A stretch of DNA of 64,000 bases from Ferruginibacter sp. (GCA_028288705.1 JAQBNH010000003.1:387179-451178), one strand, 5' to 3'; positions 35,560 to 44,866 are shown, numbered from the stretch's first letter. Numbers and translations are program-made. Notes: generated by a model from the letters alone, not told the origin.

Positions 35560-36372
35560 ATGAATCCGAATAAAGATCTTTGGGAGAAAGGAGATTTTAC
35601 CCGCATCGCCGAAACCATGCGGGAGAGCGGCACCGCATTAGTTACGAGCCTGAATATTCCACCAAATGCAAAGGTGCTCGACCTGGGTTGCGGCGACGGT
35701 ACGACAGCCATACCTGCGGCAAAAGCAGGGGCATCCGTCCTGGGTGTTGATATCGCTAAAAATCTTGTTGAAGCCGGGAATGCCCGGGCAAAAAAAGAAG
35801 GCCTTAGCAACATCAGCTTCCAGGAAGGCGATGCTTCTAACCTGGCTGATTTGAAGGATGCAACATTTGATCTCGTCATAAGCATTTTCGGCGCCATGTT
35901 CGCACCCAAGCCAATGGATGTAGCAAAAGAAATAGTACGCGTCACAAAACCCGGGGGTCGCATTGTAATGGGCAACTGGATTCCGGGCGATCCGACACTT
36001 GTTGCACAACTTTTAAAGATCAGTTCATCTTATACCCCGCCTCCTCCGGAAGGGTTTGTAAGCCCGATGCTTTGGGGCGTAGAAAGCAATGTGATCGAGC
36101 GTTTTGAAGCAGCCGGCATTCCTAAAGAGCATATATCTTTTCAAAAAGACAGTTTTACTTTCCGCGCACCGTACTCACCTACTGACTTCGTAAATAATTT
36201 CAGGCAGTATTACGGCCCAACAATGAACGCTTTCGAAGCAGCAGAGAAAAATGGTAAAGCACCCGAACTGCAAAAAGAATTAGAAGACCTGTTCAACAAA
36301 CAAAATCAGGATGGTGCTGCAGACCGAACCGTCATCCCGGCAACGTTTGCAAAAGTCATTATCCGCAGGTAG
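35560..36372 (+). CDS. Class I SAM-dependent methyltransferase
   Basis: 270 residues from the ATG at 35560. Motif I VLDLGCGDGTTAIPAA (around residue 33), the acidic end of strand 2 (VLGVDIA) and motif PGGRIVMGNW are clear. The C-terminal half resembles UbiE/arsenite-type methyltransferases of unknown substrate. No partner gene is close. SAM binding is certain by motif; substrate unknown. Confidence 0.88.
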   Translation: MNPNKDLWEKGDFTRIAETMRESGTALVTSLNIPPNAKVLDLGCGDGTTAIPAAKAGASVLGVDIAKNLVEAGNARAKKEGLSNISFQEGDASNLADLKDATFDLVISIFGAMFAPKPMDVAKEIVRVTKPGGRIVMGNWIPGDPTLVAQLLKISSSYTPPPPEGFVSPMLWGVESNVIERFEAAGIPKEHISFQKDSFTFRAPYSPTDFVNNFRQYYGPTMNAFEAAEKNGKAPELQKELEDLFNKQNQDGAADRTVIPATFAKVIIRR

Positions 36373-36452
36373 CCGATATTATCAAACGCGTCGTCGCAAA
36401 TAGGCCGGAACAAATGCCAATTCCAACCGCACCGGCCTGTCTGCATAAACCC

Positions 36453-36460
36453 TAACTTTG
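36453..36460 (+). promoter_or_regulatory. -7 element of gmhA
   Basis: TAACTTTG matches TAnnTTTG and ends 4 bases before the ATG at 36465, implying a leaderless or nearly leaderless mRNA. Confidence 0.45.
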
Positions 36461-36464
36461 CAGG

Positions 36465-37067
36465 ATGCAGGAACAGGTAAAAAAACTTATCCAGTCTTCA
36501 ATTGATGTCAAACTCCAGGTACTCGCTAATCCCGTTTTACAACAAACATTGATCGATTGCGTAGCGGTTTTATTAAAGGCTTTTAAAAGCGGTAATAAGG
36601 TTTTGTTTTGCGGGAATGGTGGAAGTGCGGCCGACGCGCAACACCTGGCTGCAGAATTCACGGGAAGGTTTTATACCGACCGTGAGGCGCTGCCTTCCGA
36701 AGCATTACATGTGAACAGTTCCTATATGACCGCTGTGGCCAACGATTACAGCTACGACGTTGTTTACGCGCGTATGGTGCAGGGGATGGGGAAACCCGGG
36801 GATGTATTGGTTGGCCTCAGCACTTCAGGCAACAGCACCAACATCATCAACGCGTTCGAGATGGCGAAGAACAAAGGTATGACCACAATAGGTTTTACGG
36901 GCAGTACAGGGGGAAAGTTAAAGGCACATGCCGATTACCTGCTTAACGTTCCCTCCGACGATACACCGCGCATCCAGGAAAGTCATATCCTCCTCGGCCA
37001 TATTATTTGCCAGCTAGTTGAAGAATTGTATTTCCCTGCTGCTCCCGGAAAAAAATCAAGCGTTTAA
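36465..37067 (+). CDS. gmhA: Sedoheptulose-7-phosphate isomerase (phosphoheptose isomerase)
   Basis: 200 residues, a single SIS domain. LFCGNGGSAADAQHLAAEF and LVGLSTSGNSTN are the phosphosugar-binding signatures of GmhA, and the C-terminal IQESHILLGHIICQLVEE carries the active-site Glu/His region. GmhA turns sedoheptulose 7-phosphate into D-glycero-D-manno-heptose 7-phosphate. A GmhB-like phosphatase follows 10 bases after the stop, supporting a heptose pathway. DiaA is a related alternative, but the neighbour argues for GmhA. Confidence 0.9.
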   Translation: MQEQVKKLIQSSIDVKLQVLANPVLQQTLIDCVAVLLKAFKSGNKVLFCGNGGSAADAQHLAAEFTGRFYTDREALPSEALHVNSSYMTAVANDYSYDVVYARMVQGMGKPGDVLVGLSTSGNSTNIINAFEMAKNKGMTTIGFTGSTGGKLKAHADYLLNVPSDDTPRIQESHILLGHIICQLVEELYFPAAPGKKSSV

Positions 37068-37077
37068 ATACCTGCAT

Positions 37078-37644
37078 ATGCGTGTAGCCCTTCCCGCTAT
37101 CGATAAAAACTGGACACTTTTTTTAGACCGCGATGGGGTGATCAATTACGAGAAACACGCCGACTATATTCATACCTGGGACGAGTTTCGCTTTTACGAA
37201 GCTGCACTGGATGCATTTAAAATATTCCCTAAAATATTTCAACGAACGATCGTTGTTACGAACCAGAAAGGCGTGGGCAAAGGTTTGACTAAACTGGAAG
37301 ACCTTTACCAGATCCACGCTAATATGGAACATGCGGTGATGGAAGCGGGGGGACTGATCGACGCAGTTTATTATTGCAGCGATATGGATGATAACAGCCC
37401 CTTTCGGAAGCCGAACCCGGGCATGGGATACGAAGCGATCAAACGTTTCCCGGAGATCGATCCCAGGCGTTCGCTCATGGTGGGCAATACGATCAGTGAC
37501 ATGGAATTTGGACGAAACCTTGGCGCTTTCACCGTGTTTCTTTCTACAACACGTCCTGAGGTTGACCATGCCGATCCCCGCATTGACGCTGTGTTTCCGA
37601 GCCTGATGGCATTCGCAGAAGCCCTGCCTGCTGGTAAGCTTTAG
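37078..37644 (+). CDS. gmhB: HAD-family heptose-bisphosphate phosphatase (GmhB-like)
   Basis: 188 residues from the ATG at 37078; a longer frame would overlap gmhA. The HAD motif LFLDRDGVINYE supplies the nucleophile Asp, VVTNQKGVGKG is motif II, and KPNPGMG with MVGNTISDMEFG gives motifs III and IV. This histidinol-phosphatase-like subgroup includes GmhB, which removes the 7-phosphate of heptose 1,7-bisphosphate. The direct position after gmhA supports that role. The bifunctional kinase HldE is not in the window. Confidence 0.87.
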   Translation: MRVALPAIDKNWTLFLDRDGVINYEKHADYIHTWDEFRFYEAALDAFKIFPKIFQRTIVVTNQKGVGKGLTKLEDLYQIHANMEHAVMEAGGLIDAVYYCSDMDDNSPFRKPNPGMGYEAIKRFPEIDPRRSLMVGNTISDMEFGRNLGAFTVFLSTTRPEVDHADPRIDAVFPSLMAFAEALPAGKL

Positions 37645-37707
37645 TTAAAGTTGTTTCTCCACTCCAGAGTTTTTTCTTCACTGCCACATCTTTGATTATT
37701 TTTAAGC

Positions 37708-38676
37708 ATGAAATTCCTGACAGCAATCCTTTTAGTCCTGGCAATTCCTTTCATTTCGTTTGCACAACAACCCGATCCGGCGATGTTGAAAGCCTGGAAA
37801 AAACAAGAGGATTCGCTAAAAACACTTTCTTTTAAAATCATCAACGGCATCAATCCGTCTGATCGCCTTGCGGCGGACAGCGTCTTTACCAGGATCCTGG
37901 TACGTGCATTAAAACAACCAAATTCTTTTAACTACCCTTTTGATTCTTTGAATATCTCAAAGCTCTATTCGCCCGATAGTACTTTTAGAATTTTTACCTG
38001 GCAGATGCTGATCAACGAAAACATCGTGCGGCAGCATGGCGCTATTCAAATGAAAACAGCCAATGGTTCTTTAAAATTATTTCCCCTGATCGATAAGTCT
38101 GATGTAACCCAAAATATTAATGATACCATCGGCAATAACAATGGCTGGATGGGTGCCGTGTATTACAAGATCATCCTCACCAAATATTTAAATCATCCTT
38201 ACTATACCCTGCTTGGTTACGATGAGAACAATATTCGCAGCAATAAAAAGATCATAGAAGTATTGGATTTTAAAGACGGGCAACCGGTCTTCGGCGGACG
38301 CTACTTCAGTATTGAAAACAGCAATGTGTACACGAAGAACATGGCGCGCTTCATCATGGAGTTTAAAAAAGAAGCAGCACCCCGATTAACTTTCGACAGC
38401 GAACTGAATATGATCGTGATGGAACACCTTGTTTCCGAAACAGGTGAGCCAACAAAAAAATGGACGTACATCCCTGATGGGGATTATGAAGGATTTAAAT
38501 GGATCAATGGGAAATGGGCCTATGTAAGTAAGATCTTCAATGAAGTAACAGCTGAAGGCAAAGAGCCCGTGCCTCAGCCAATCCGCGATGCCAAAGGGAA
38601 TATCGATAATACCAAATTAAAGGGTAACGAGCTGGATCCACCTGCGCCCATTAAAAAGAAAGTAGAAGACGATTAA
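37708..38676 (+). CDS. Exported protein of unknown function
   Basis: 322 residues with a signal peptide ending near ISFAQQ. The mature protein has a helical start (DPAMLKAWKKQEDSLKTL) followed by a mixed region with GWMGAVYYKIILTK and ALLGYDENNIRSNK-like segments (observed LLGYDENNIRSNKK), and a lysine-rich end. It appears to belong to a conserved Bacteroidota family without a known role. Its last bases overlap the end of the convergent PPC-domain gene by 4. Confidence 0.75.
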   Translation: MKFLTAILLVLAIPFISFAQQPDPAMLKAWKKQEDSLKTLSFKIINGINPSDRLAADSVFTRILVRALKQPNSFNYPFDSLNISKLYSPDSTFRIFTWQMLINENIVRQHGAIQMKTANGSLKLFPLIDKSDVTQNINDTIGNNNGWMGAVYYKIILTKYLNHPYYTLLGYDENNIRSNKKIIEVLDFKDGQPVFGGRYFSIENSNVYTKNMARFIMEFKKEAAPRLTFDSELNMIVMEHLVSETGEPTKKWTYIPDGDYEGFKWINGKWAYVSKIFNEVTAEGKEPVPQPIRDAKGNIDNTKLKGNELDPPAPIKKKVEDD

Positions 38677-39167
38677 TTCGCTTTCCTGATTTGCAGTTCT
38701 TCCCATTCCGTGCTCCCATCTTTTTCCCGCGTAAAAACGATAGAAGGATCGTTCTGGATAACGATCTCGGCAGTCGTAAAAATAATATTACCATCAAGCA
38801 AATGTCCGCCCGTGGTTTTCCCGGTACTTTCTGAAACGGCGATATGCACGTGCGCCCCGTTCAGGGATAACGTTCCGGTGAGTCCAACAATCTCGAAATG
38901 ACCAGTGCCTTTAACGCCATCGGATTGGTTGGCGAAACGGATGTTATACTGCGTCAGGCTTCCCACGCAGGTTACGATCCACGCGGCCTTCAGCTGCTTT
39001 TCCTTTACGAAGGCCAACAACGATTTTTTCAGGTCTTCGCCGGGTTTCAGGCGGATGGCAAAAGTTTGAACGGGCTGCATAGGCGGTTGTATTTTGGCGG
39101 AACAGCCCTGCAGCAGAAATCCTGTGAGGGCAAATGACAGCAAAACTATTTTAACTTTTGTAAACAT
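38673..39167 (-). CDS. PPC/DUF296-domain lipoprotein
   Basis: 164 residues. The N-terminus is a signal peptide with lipobox LLQGC (Cys22). The rest is one PPC (plants and prokaryotes conserved, DUF296) domain: FAIRLKPGEDLKKSLLAF, AAWIVTCVGSLTQYNIRFA, LNGAHVHIAVSESTGKTTGGHLLDG. The His pair and GGHL motif are intact, which in structures form a metal or ligand site of a trimer. Such domains are usually cytoplasmic or DNA-linked, so lipid anchoring is unusual. The start at 39167 was preferred over an upstream frame, because it alone gives the signal peptide. Confidence 0.85.
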   Translation of the reverse strand: MFTKVKIVLLSFALTGFLLQGCSAKIQPPMQPVQTFAIRLKPGEDLKKSLLAFVKEKQLKAAWIVTCVGSLTQYNIRFANQSDGVKGTGHFEIVGLTGTLSLNGAHVHIAVSESTGKTTGGHLLDGNIIFTTAEIVIQNDPSIVFTREKDGSTEWEELQIRKAN

Positions 39168-39228
39168 TTCTGTTGCGTGGATGTTGTAGTTAGTGTGGTA
39201 AATTTGTGCTTCATCCCCCGTTAAAATT

Positions 39229-39876
39229 ATGTATTCTTTTCCCAAATTTTTAAAAGCATTCCTCTTACTCTTTTTGATGGCAGGAAGTATTTCCACCCAG
39301 GCAAAAAATAAACTATTTATGGCGGAACAAATAAACGATACGACAGTGATCGCCACTTTTGGTACGGGCTGTTTTTGGTGTACAGAAGCGATCTTTCAAC
39401 AAGTGGAAGGTGTGAAATCTGTTACCAGCGGTTATAGCGGCGGCGAAACAGAGAACCCCGATTACAAATCGGTTTGTACGGGTACAACGGGGCATGCGGA
39501 ATGTTTGAATATCGTGTACGATCCAAAGCTGATCAGTTTTGATGAACTGCTGGAGATCTTCTGGCAAACGCACGATCCCACCACGCTTAACCGCCAGGGT
39601 AACGACGTAGGAACGCAATATCGTTCGGTGATCTTTTATCACAACGACGAACAAAAAGCATTGGCTGAAAAATATAAAACGGCATTGGATAAAAGCGGGG
39701 CATTTAATGGTAAGATCGTTACCACGCTTGAACCTTATACTAAATTTTATCCCGCTGAAGATTATCACCAGAATTATTACGAGATGAATGGTGCAGAACC
39801 GTATTGCCAGATTGTAGTCAGGCCAAAAGTGGAGAAATTCCAGAAGGTATTTAAGAGCAAATTAAAAAAACACTAA
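39229..39876 (+). CDS. msrA: Exported peptide methionine sulfoxide reductase A
   Basis: 215 residues. An N-terminal signal peptide (about residues 1-25) is followed by the MsrA domain with GTGCFWC (catalytic Cys48), VKSVTSGYSGG, GHAEC and YHQNYYEMN. MsrA reduces methionine-S-sulfoxide, here likely in the periplasm where oxidised envelope proteins would be repaired. No MsrB gene is adjacent. It is divergent from the PPC lipoprotein gene and its end overlaps the convergent cytochrome gene by 4 bases. Confidence 0.93.
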   Translation: MYSFPKFLKAFLLLFLMAGSISTQAKNKLFMAEQINDTTVIATFGTGCFWCTEAIFQQVEGVKSVTSGYSGGETENPDYKSVCTGTTGHAECLNIVYDPKLISFDELLEIFWQTHDPTTLNRQGNDVGTQYRSVIFYHNDEQKALAEKYKTALDKSGAFNGKIVTTLEPYTKFYPAEDYHQNYYEMNGAEPYCQIVVRPKVEKFQKVFKSKLKKH

Positions 39877-40286
39877 TTCTTTTTAAGCCGGATATCGGTC
39901 TCGATCTCGGGCATTGATTTTCCATTATGGCAGGTATAGCAGGTAACCGTTGCAGGTACTTTTTTATCCTTGCCGTAATGGAAATATTTTTTGTTGATAT
40001 CCATCGTCATACGCATCATTTTTCTTGCGATCTCCTTCTCCCCCTTTTCTTCATTGGCATAATCATACTCACCGCTGTCCTTATCCTGTTTATGGCAATA
40101 GTAACATTCCACACCGAGTCCGCGCTCAAAACCATCCATTACCTGTGTTAATTCAAACTGCGTGATATCCTTTGGTAAAACTTTCAGGTTTTTATATTTT
40201 GGCTGCAGGGGCAATGTAGCGGCAATGCCTGCAACGACAGCAGTCAGGCCCATGATCACCGCCAGGTGTTTATTGTAAAGGCGCAT
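39873..40286 (-). CDS. Dihaem c-type cytochrome
   Basis: 137 residues. One N-terminal helix (residues 8-25) anchors or exports the protein. Two haem-binding motifs are present: CYYCH at 61-65 and CYTCH at 116-120, with methionines between them (MMRMTMDIN) as possible axial ligands. The arrangement recalls the small cytochromes related to photosynthetic reaction-centre cytochrome c that are common in Bacteroidota. A role in periplasmic electron transfer is likely. Start codon lies 53 bases after the peptide-binding lipoprotein stop region and may share its mRNA. Confidence 0.88.
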   Translation of the reverse strand: MRLYNKHLAVIMGLTAVVAGIAATLPLQPKYKNLKVLPKDITQFELTQVMDGFERGLGVECYYCHKQDKDSGEYDYANEEKGEKEIARKMMRMTMDINKKYFHYGKDKKVPATVTCYTCHNGKSMPEIETDIRLKKN

Positions 40287-40301
40287 AGTAAATAATTTAA
40301 A

Positions 40302-41930
40302 CTAATCTTTTTTTACATGACGCAGTTCGAGCATATTCAAACTGTTGGGCTGAAAGTTATGAATATTCGTGTGAACCAAATGCAAAACCATATCGTACCA
40401 AAGCGGCACCACGGGCGCGTCGGCAATGATCAGCCTATCCATCGAACGGTACATGCCGTACCGGATAGAATCATTGGTTTCTTCCAATGCTTTTTCATAG
40501 AGCAGATCGAAAGCCGGGTTTTTATAGCGCGTGTAATTGGGAGGCGCAGGATTCTTACTATAGAATACGCTCAGGTAATTTTCAGCATCGGGATAATCAG
40601 CGATCCAGCTGCCACGGAAAAACAAAGCCTGCGATTTGCTCGTTTGCTCCAGTAATAAACTTTTCTGCACCGCTTCTACCTGCACCGGGATACCTGCCTG
40701 TTTTAATTCATTGGCAATATAGGTGGCAAGATTCGCGTAATTGGGGATTGTTAATAATTTCATTAACGGCAATCCTTTACCATCCGGGAAACCCGCTTCT
40801 TTCAATAATTGCCTGGCCTTTACAGGATCGTAGCTATAGCCAGGTACTGCCTTCAAATCGAATGACGGCAGGCCTTGCGGAACAAACCCACTCTCTGCGG
40901 CCGTGCCGATAGAGTTCCGAAGGTAGAGCATCATCTTCTTCCGGTCGATCGCGTAATTGATTGCCTGGCGGATCTTCACGGAGCGCAGCGGCGACGCTTT
41001 TAATAAAACATTGGAAGAATCGAACAGGATTCCGAAATATTCAATATTGAGGTAGGGATGTTTGTTCAGCAACAGTTTCCCCTGCCAGTCTTTTTTCAGG
41101 TTGCCGGTTTTCGTCAGGATCTCATCTTTAAAAGAAGCATCAAGGTCATTGATAAAATCCAGCCGCTTTTGCTGAAACTCTAAAAACTCAGTTGCCTTAC
41201 TGTCGTAAAAATTGATCTTGATTCCATCGAGGTACGGTAAGGCATAGCCGCTGCTGTCCCTTTCAAAATAATGGTCATTTTTTTTCAGCACCAGCGCCTG
41301 CCCTTCTTCCCAGGCAACAAAAGCAAACGGCCCTGACCCAACAGGATGCCGGCGGAAATCATTCCCATATTTTTCCACTGCTTCCTGCGGTAACACCGAG
41401 CAGTATTGCATACTCAATATCCCCAGGATCGGTTGAAACGGCCGTAACAGGTTCAATTGAAAAACAGAATCATTGATCGCTACAAAAGGCTGAACGCTAT
41501 CCACGCGGTTATTGAAAATCCAGGCACCCGGACTGGCAGTTTTCTTGTCGAGGATCCTTCCGAAACTATAAGCCACATCTCTTGCATTCAGGTTGCGGCC
41601 TTTACCAGCGGGGAATGCAGGATCATCATGAAAAAAAACATCACGGCGCAAATGGAAAACAATGGATCGTTTATTCCCACTAAATTCCCAGCTCGTCGCA
41701 AGGGAAGGTTGCAATTGCATCTGGTCATCCACTTCTACCAATGTATTATACAATTGATGCACCGGCCACATGATCGATTGATTTTTTGCAAAGGCAGGAT
41801 CCAATGAAGGAATACCGCTGACTTCATTATAACGAAAGATCTTTCTATCAGAAGCCTGCCTGTTGCCACAACTAATGAGGCCAATTGAGCATCCTAAAAT
41901 GAAAATACTAATGAAGATATTCTTATGCAT
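40302..41930 (-). CDS. Peptide/nickel-type ABC substrate-binding lipoprotein
   Basis: 542 residues from the ATG at 41930, with lipobox LISC (Cys21). The family 5 extracellular solute-binding domain is clear: YNTLVEVDDQMQLQPSLATSW, FHLRRDVFFHDDPAF, GSGPFAFVAWEEGQ, VRQAINYAIDRKKM (here IRQAINYAIDRKKM) and AGIPVQVEAV. Members bind oligopeptides or metal chelates for import. No permease or ATPase genes are next to it, so it is an orphan component. The cytochrome gene follows 15 bases downstream. Confidence 0.9.
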   Translation of the reverse strand: MHKNIFISIFILGCSIGLISCGNRQASDRKIFRYNEVSGIPSLDPAFAKNQSIMWPVHQLYNTLVEVDDQMQLQPSLATSWEFSGNKRSIVFHLRRDVFFHDDPAFPAGKGRNLNARDVAYSFGRILDKKTASPGAWIFNNRVDSVQPFVAINDSVFQLNLLRPFQPILGILSMQYCSVLPQEAVEKYGNDFRRHPVGSGPFAFVAWEEGQALVLKKNDHYFERDSSGYALPYLDGIKINFYDSKATEFLEFQQKRLDFINDLDASFKDEILTKTGNLKKDWQGKLLLNKHPYLNIEYFGILFDSSNVLLKASPLRSVKIRQAINYAIDRKKMMLYLRNSIGTAAESGFVPQGLPSFDLKAVPGYSYDPVKARQLLKEAGFPDGKGLPLMKLLTIPNYANLATYIANELKQAGIPVQVEAVQKSLLLEQTSKSQALFFRGSWIADYPDAENYLSVFYSKNPAPPNYTRYKNPAFDLLYEKALEETNDSIRYGMYRSMDRLIIADAPVVPLWYDMVLHLVHTNIHNFQPNSLNMLELRHVKKD

Positions 41931-42028
41931 CAATGCAGATCGTTGAAAGATAAAACACACCATTTATCAAATTTATAAACCCGGTGATCAATTATCGGTT
42001 AAATTTATCACTTAACAATTTTTAGAAG

Positions 42029-43711
42029 ATGATCATGCAAAAGAAAAACCTGCTGAGCCTTGCTGTAATGGCCGCGCTCCTGCAATTTTCACCATTCAGC
42101 GCCCATGCGCAACTGGGTAACAGGAAAGTGGTATTTACGCACCAGGATACCCTTCGCGGAAGCATCGGCCTAGGTCGCCTCGGCTGGGATGTATTGCATT
42201 ACGATATTACCGTGCAGCCCGATTACGCCGGCAAGACGATACGGGGACAAAACATCATTACGTACATGGACAATGGCGTAAAACTGATGCAGCTCGACCT
42301 GCAGGAGCCGATGATCATCGACAGCATCATTAATAACGGCAGGACGCTTTCCTTTACACGGGACGGAAATGTGTATTATACGGAGATCCGCGATCCTGCT
42401 AAAATGTATAAGATCAAACCCGGCAAAGCCGTCATCAGGATCGTATTCCATGGTAAACCAAGGGAAGCCGTGCGCCCGCCCTGGGACGGAGGATGGATCT
42501 GGAAAAAAGATAAAGCCGGTAATCCCTGGATGAGCGTTGCCTGCCAGGGTTTGGGCGCAAGTGTCTGGTATCCTTGTAAAGATATCCAGAGTGATGAGCC
42601 AGATAACGGCGAACGGTTAACGATGATCGTGCCGGATAGTTTAATGGCCGTGAGTAATGGACGTATGACCGCCAAAACAGCGCTGGGCGATGGTTTAACG
42701 AGCTACAGCTGGGAAGTGAAGAACCCGATCAACAGTTATAACATCGTTCCTTACATCGGCAAGTATGTGAATTTCTCAGAAGTATTTAAAGGCGCTAAAG
42801 GCAAACTCGACATGAGTTACTGGGTGCTGGATTATAACCTTGATAAAGCCAGAGCGCAATTTGCAGAAGCACCGCGGATGATGCGAGCCTTCGAACATTG
42901 GTTTGGCCCGTACCCTTTTTATGAGGACGGCTATAAACTGGTAGAATCGCCACATTTAGGCATGGAGCACCAGAGCGCCGTTGCTTATGGCAATGGCTTC
43001 CAGAACGGTTATCTCGGTCGCGATCTTTCCGGGACGGGCTGGGGATTGAAATGGGATTTCATCATCGTACATGAAAGTGGCCACGAATGGTTTGCCAATA
43101 ATATCACGAGTAATGACCTGGCGGATATGTGGATCCATGAAGGTTTTACGAATTACAGTGAAACCTTGTTTACAGATTACTATTTTGGCACTGCCGCCGG
43201 CAATGAATACCTGATCGGCACAAGAAAAGGCATCGCGAACGACCGCCCTATCATCGGCCCTTATGGCGTAAACAAAGAAGGTAGCGGAGATATGTATCCG
43301 AAATCCGGCAATATGATTCACGCGATCCGACAGGTAATGAATAACGATAAGAAATTCCGGAACCTGCTGCGTGGGTTAAACAAAGAATTTTATCATCAAA
43401 CTGTTACAACCGCGCAGGTAGAAAATTATGTGAGTCAGAAGGCGAAATTCGATTTCAGTAAAGTGTTTGACCAATACCTGCGTACGACGCAGATCCCGGT
43501 GCTGGAATTCAATAACGACGGGCACTCCCTCAAATACCGTTATACCAATTGCGTTCCCGGCTTTAACCTCCCGTTGAAGATCATGTTTAAAAAATCGCAA
43601 TGGATCTACCCCACCGAAAACTGGCAAACACTGAAGAAATATCCTGAAGGAACGTTTGAATTTTCCGTCGATCCCAATTTTTACGTGAAGAGCAAAGCTG
43701 TTCACGAATAG
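42029..43711 (+). CDS. M1-family metallopeptidase, exported
   Basis: 560 residues, shorter than the 850-residue aminopeptidase N, matching the M1 forms common in Bacteroidota. A signal peptide ends near AHAQ. The exopeptidase motif appears as HLGMEHQ, and the zinc site is HESGH (348-352) with the third ligand Glu in MWIHEGF 18 residues on; a Tyr further along would stabilise the transition state. It trims peptides in the periplasm or at the surface. A bidirectional terminator follows. Confidence 0.92.
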   Translation: MIMQKKNLLSLAVMAALLQFSPFSAHAQLGNRKVVFTHQDTLRGSIGLGRLGWDVLHYDITVQPDYAGKTIRGQNIITYMDNGVKLMQLDLQEPMIIDSIINNGRTLSFTRDGNVYYTEIRDPAKMYKIKPGKAVIRIVFHGKPREAVRPPWDGGWIWKKDKAGNPWMSVACQGLGASVWYPCKDIQSDEPDNGERLTMIVPDSLMAVSNGRMTAKTALGDGLTSYSWEVKNPINSYNIVPYIGKYVNFSEVFKGAKGKLDMSYWVLDYNLDKARAQFAEAPRMMRAFEHWFGPYPFYEDGYKLVESPHLGMEHQSAVAYGNGFQNGYLGRDLSGTGWGLKWDFIIVHESGHEWFANNITSNDLADMWIHEGFTNYSETLFTDYYFGTAAGNEYLIGTRKGIANDRPIIGPYGVNKEGSGDMYPKSGNMIHAIRQVMNNDKKFRNLLRGLNKEFYHQTVTTAQVENYVSQKAKFDFSKVFDQYLRTTQIPVLEFNNDGHSLKYRYTNCVPGFNLPLKIMFKKSQWIYPTENWQTLKKYPEGTFEFSVDPNFYVKSKAVHE

Positions 43712-43724
43712 CCATCGGGCACAT

Positions 43725-43758
43725 AAAAAAAGGACTGTATCGCTACAGTCCTTTTTTT
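43725..43758. terminator. Bidirectional terminator between M1 and NlpC/P60 genes
   Basis: A perfect palindrome: seven A, GGACTGTA, loop TCGC, TACAGTCC, seven T. It can stop transcription of both convergent genes. Confidence 0.88.
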
Positions 43759-43775
43759 ATGATATATCGTTTACG

Positions 43776-44489
43776 TTAAAGAACGTCTGTTTTTGCTACA
43801 TCTGTCGGGGCACTGATGATTCTACCGCCACCAATAAACCGGCTGCTGTAATAACTTTCATCCAGGCTGCTTATGGTAACCCCGTTGCTCACACTGGCAT
43901 GAACGAAATAGCCATCACCCAGGTAAACTCCTACATGGCTTACGCCGCCTTTGGTATTAAAGAACACCATATCTCCCTCCGCCATATCTTCCCGGGCTAT
44001 GCGTGCACTGGCGGCGTATTGTTCACGCGCGGTACGTGGTAAATGAATGGTATAAACTGAATTGAATAACAATCCCACCAGGGCACTGCAATCGATACCG
44101 TTACGGCCTGTACCACCAAAACGGTATTTCGTTCTCCACCAGTCGTTGATGAAATTAAACAGGGAAAGGTTCGTGATGGATTCCACGTTGCGGTTCAGCA
44201 ACTGGGCAAACTTAAACTGCACAGGGAAACTGCGTTCTATTGTGGAAACCGTGTGCGTTTCCTGTGAAATGGCAGGCTTTGCAACCGGAACTGCCTTAAC
44301 TGGCATAGTTCTCGCAAGCGCGACGCTGTTTTCAGCGGGGCCCATCTCAATTCCTTCAATGAAACGTACAGAAGTCTGCCGGAAACTTCCATCGGAAGCG
44401 GCTGAGTTAGTGATGATCTGCGCGTGGGCAGTGAGTGAAGTTCCTGTAAAAATGCTTAAAATAACAGAAACAAAAAATAAGTTTTTCAT
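43776..44489 (-). CDS. NlpC/P60-family (C40) cell-wall peptidase
   Basis: 237 residues with a signal peptide ending near TAHAQ. The C-terminal C40 domain has KYRFGGTGRNGIDCSALVG (catalytic Cys134), GGVSHVGVYLG (His185) and FVHAS (His197). Such enzymes cleave gamma-D-glutamyl-diamino acid links in peptidoglycan. The residues 30-95 linker has no recognised wall-binding domain. Its promoter lies about 150 bases upstream, leaving a long leader. Confidence 0.92.
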   Translation of the reverse strand: MKNLFFVSVILSIFTGTSLTAHAQIITNSAASDGSFRQTSVRFIEGIEMGPAENSVALARTMPVKAVPVAKPAISQETHTVSTIERSFPVQFKFAQLLNRNVESITNLSLFNFINDWWRTKYRFGGTGRNGIDCSALVGLLFNSVYTIHLPRTAREQYAASARIAREDMAEGDMVFFNTKGGVSHVGVYLGDGYFVHASVSNGVTISSLDESYYSSRFIGGGRIISAPTDVAKTDVL

Positions 44490-44637
44490 ACTGTAAATGA
44501 TTGGTTTACACGTATGTACGACTTAGTCTTGTGTTATTTACTCTCCTTTGATTCCTGGTGCTGCTGTTGTTAAATTCCGTTCTGTGTGCCTTGTCCTACA
44601 AACAATTACTAAATAGATTTTTCAAAAGATTCGATCG

Positions 44638-44668
44638 CAAAGGTAAGCCTGTACGGCTACAATTACAA
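44638..44668 (-). promoter_or_regulatory. Promoter of the NlpC/P60 gene
   Basis: On the minus strand TTG (44668-44666), a 20-base spacer, TACCTTTG (44645-44638). The transcript would have a leader of about 140 nt, ending in a small TGTAAA/TTTACA hairpin close to the start codon. Confidence 0.6.
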
Positions 44669-44866
44669 CCCTTTAACGTCAAATTAGGGAATTTATTCCT
44701 TTTCTGGGGAATAAGTACCACAAAAAATTACAGCTTTATCGCCTGAAAGTCGCTGTGAACTTGCGCACCGTATGTGGATAAATCGTAAAATCAATGCACA
44801 TCCCCTTTCCAGCCCTAAGGCGGCCATCTTAGGATAACATTAATTTATTTAGCGACGTCGTTGGTT

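Noticed and set aside
39168..39356. N-terminal extension of the PPC-domain gene
   Set aside because: It overlaps the divergent msrA gene and would hide the lipobox signal peptide.
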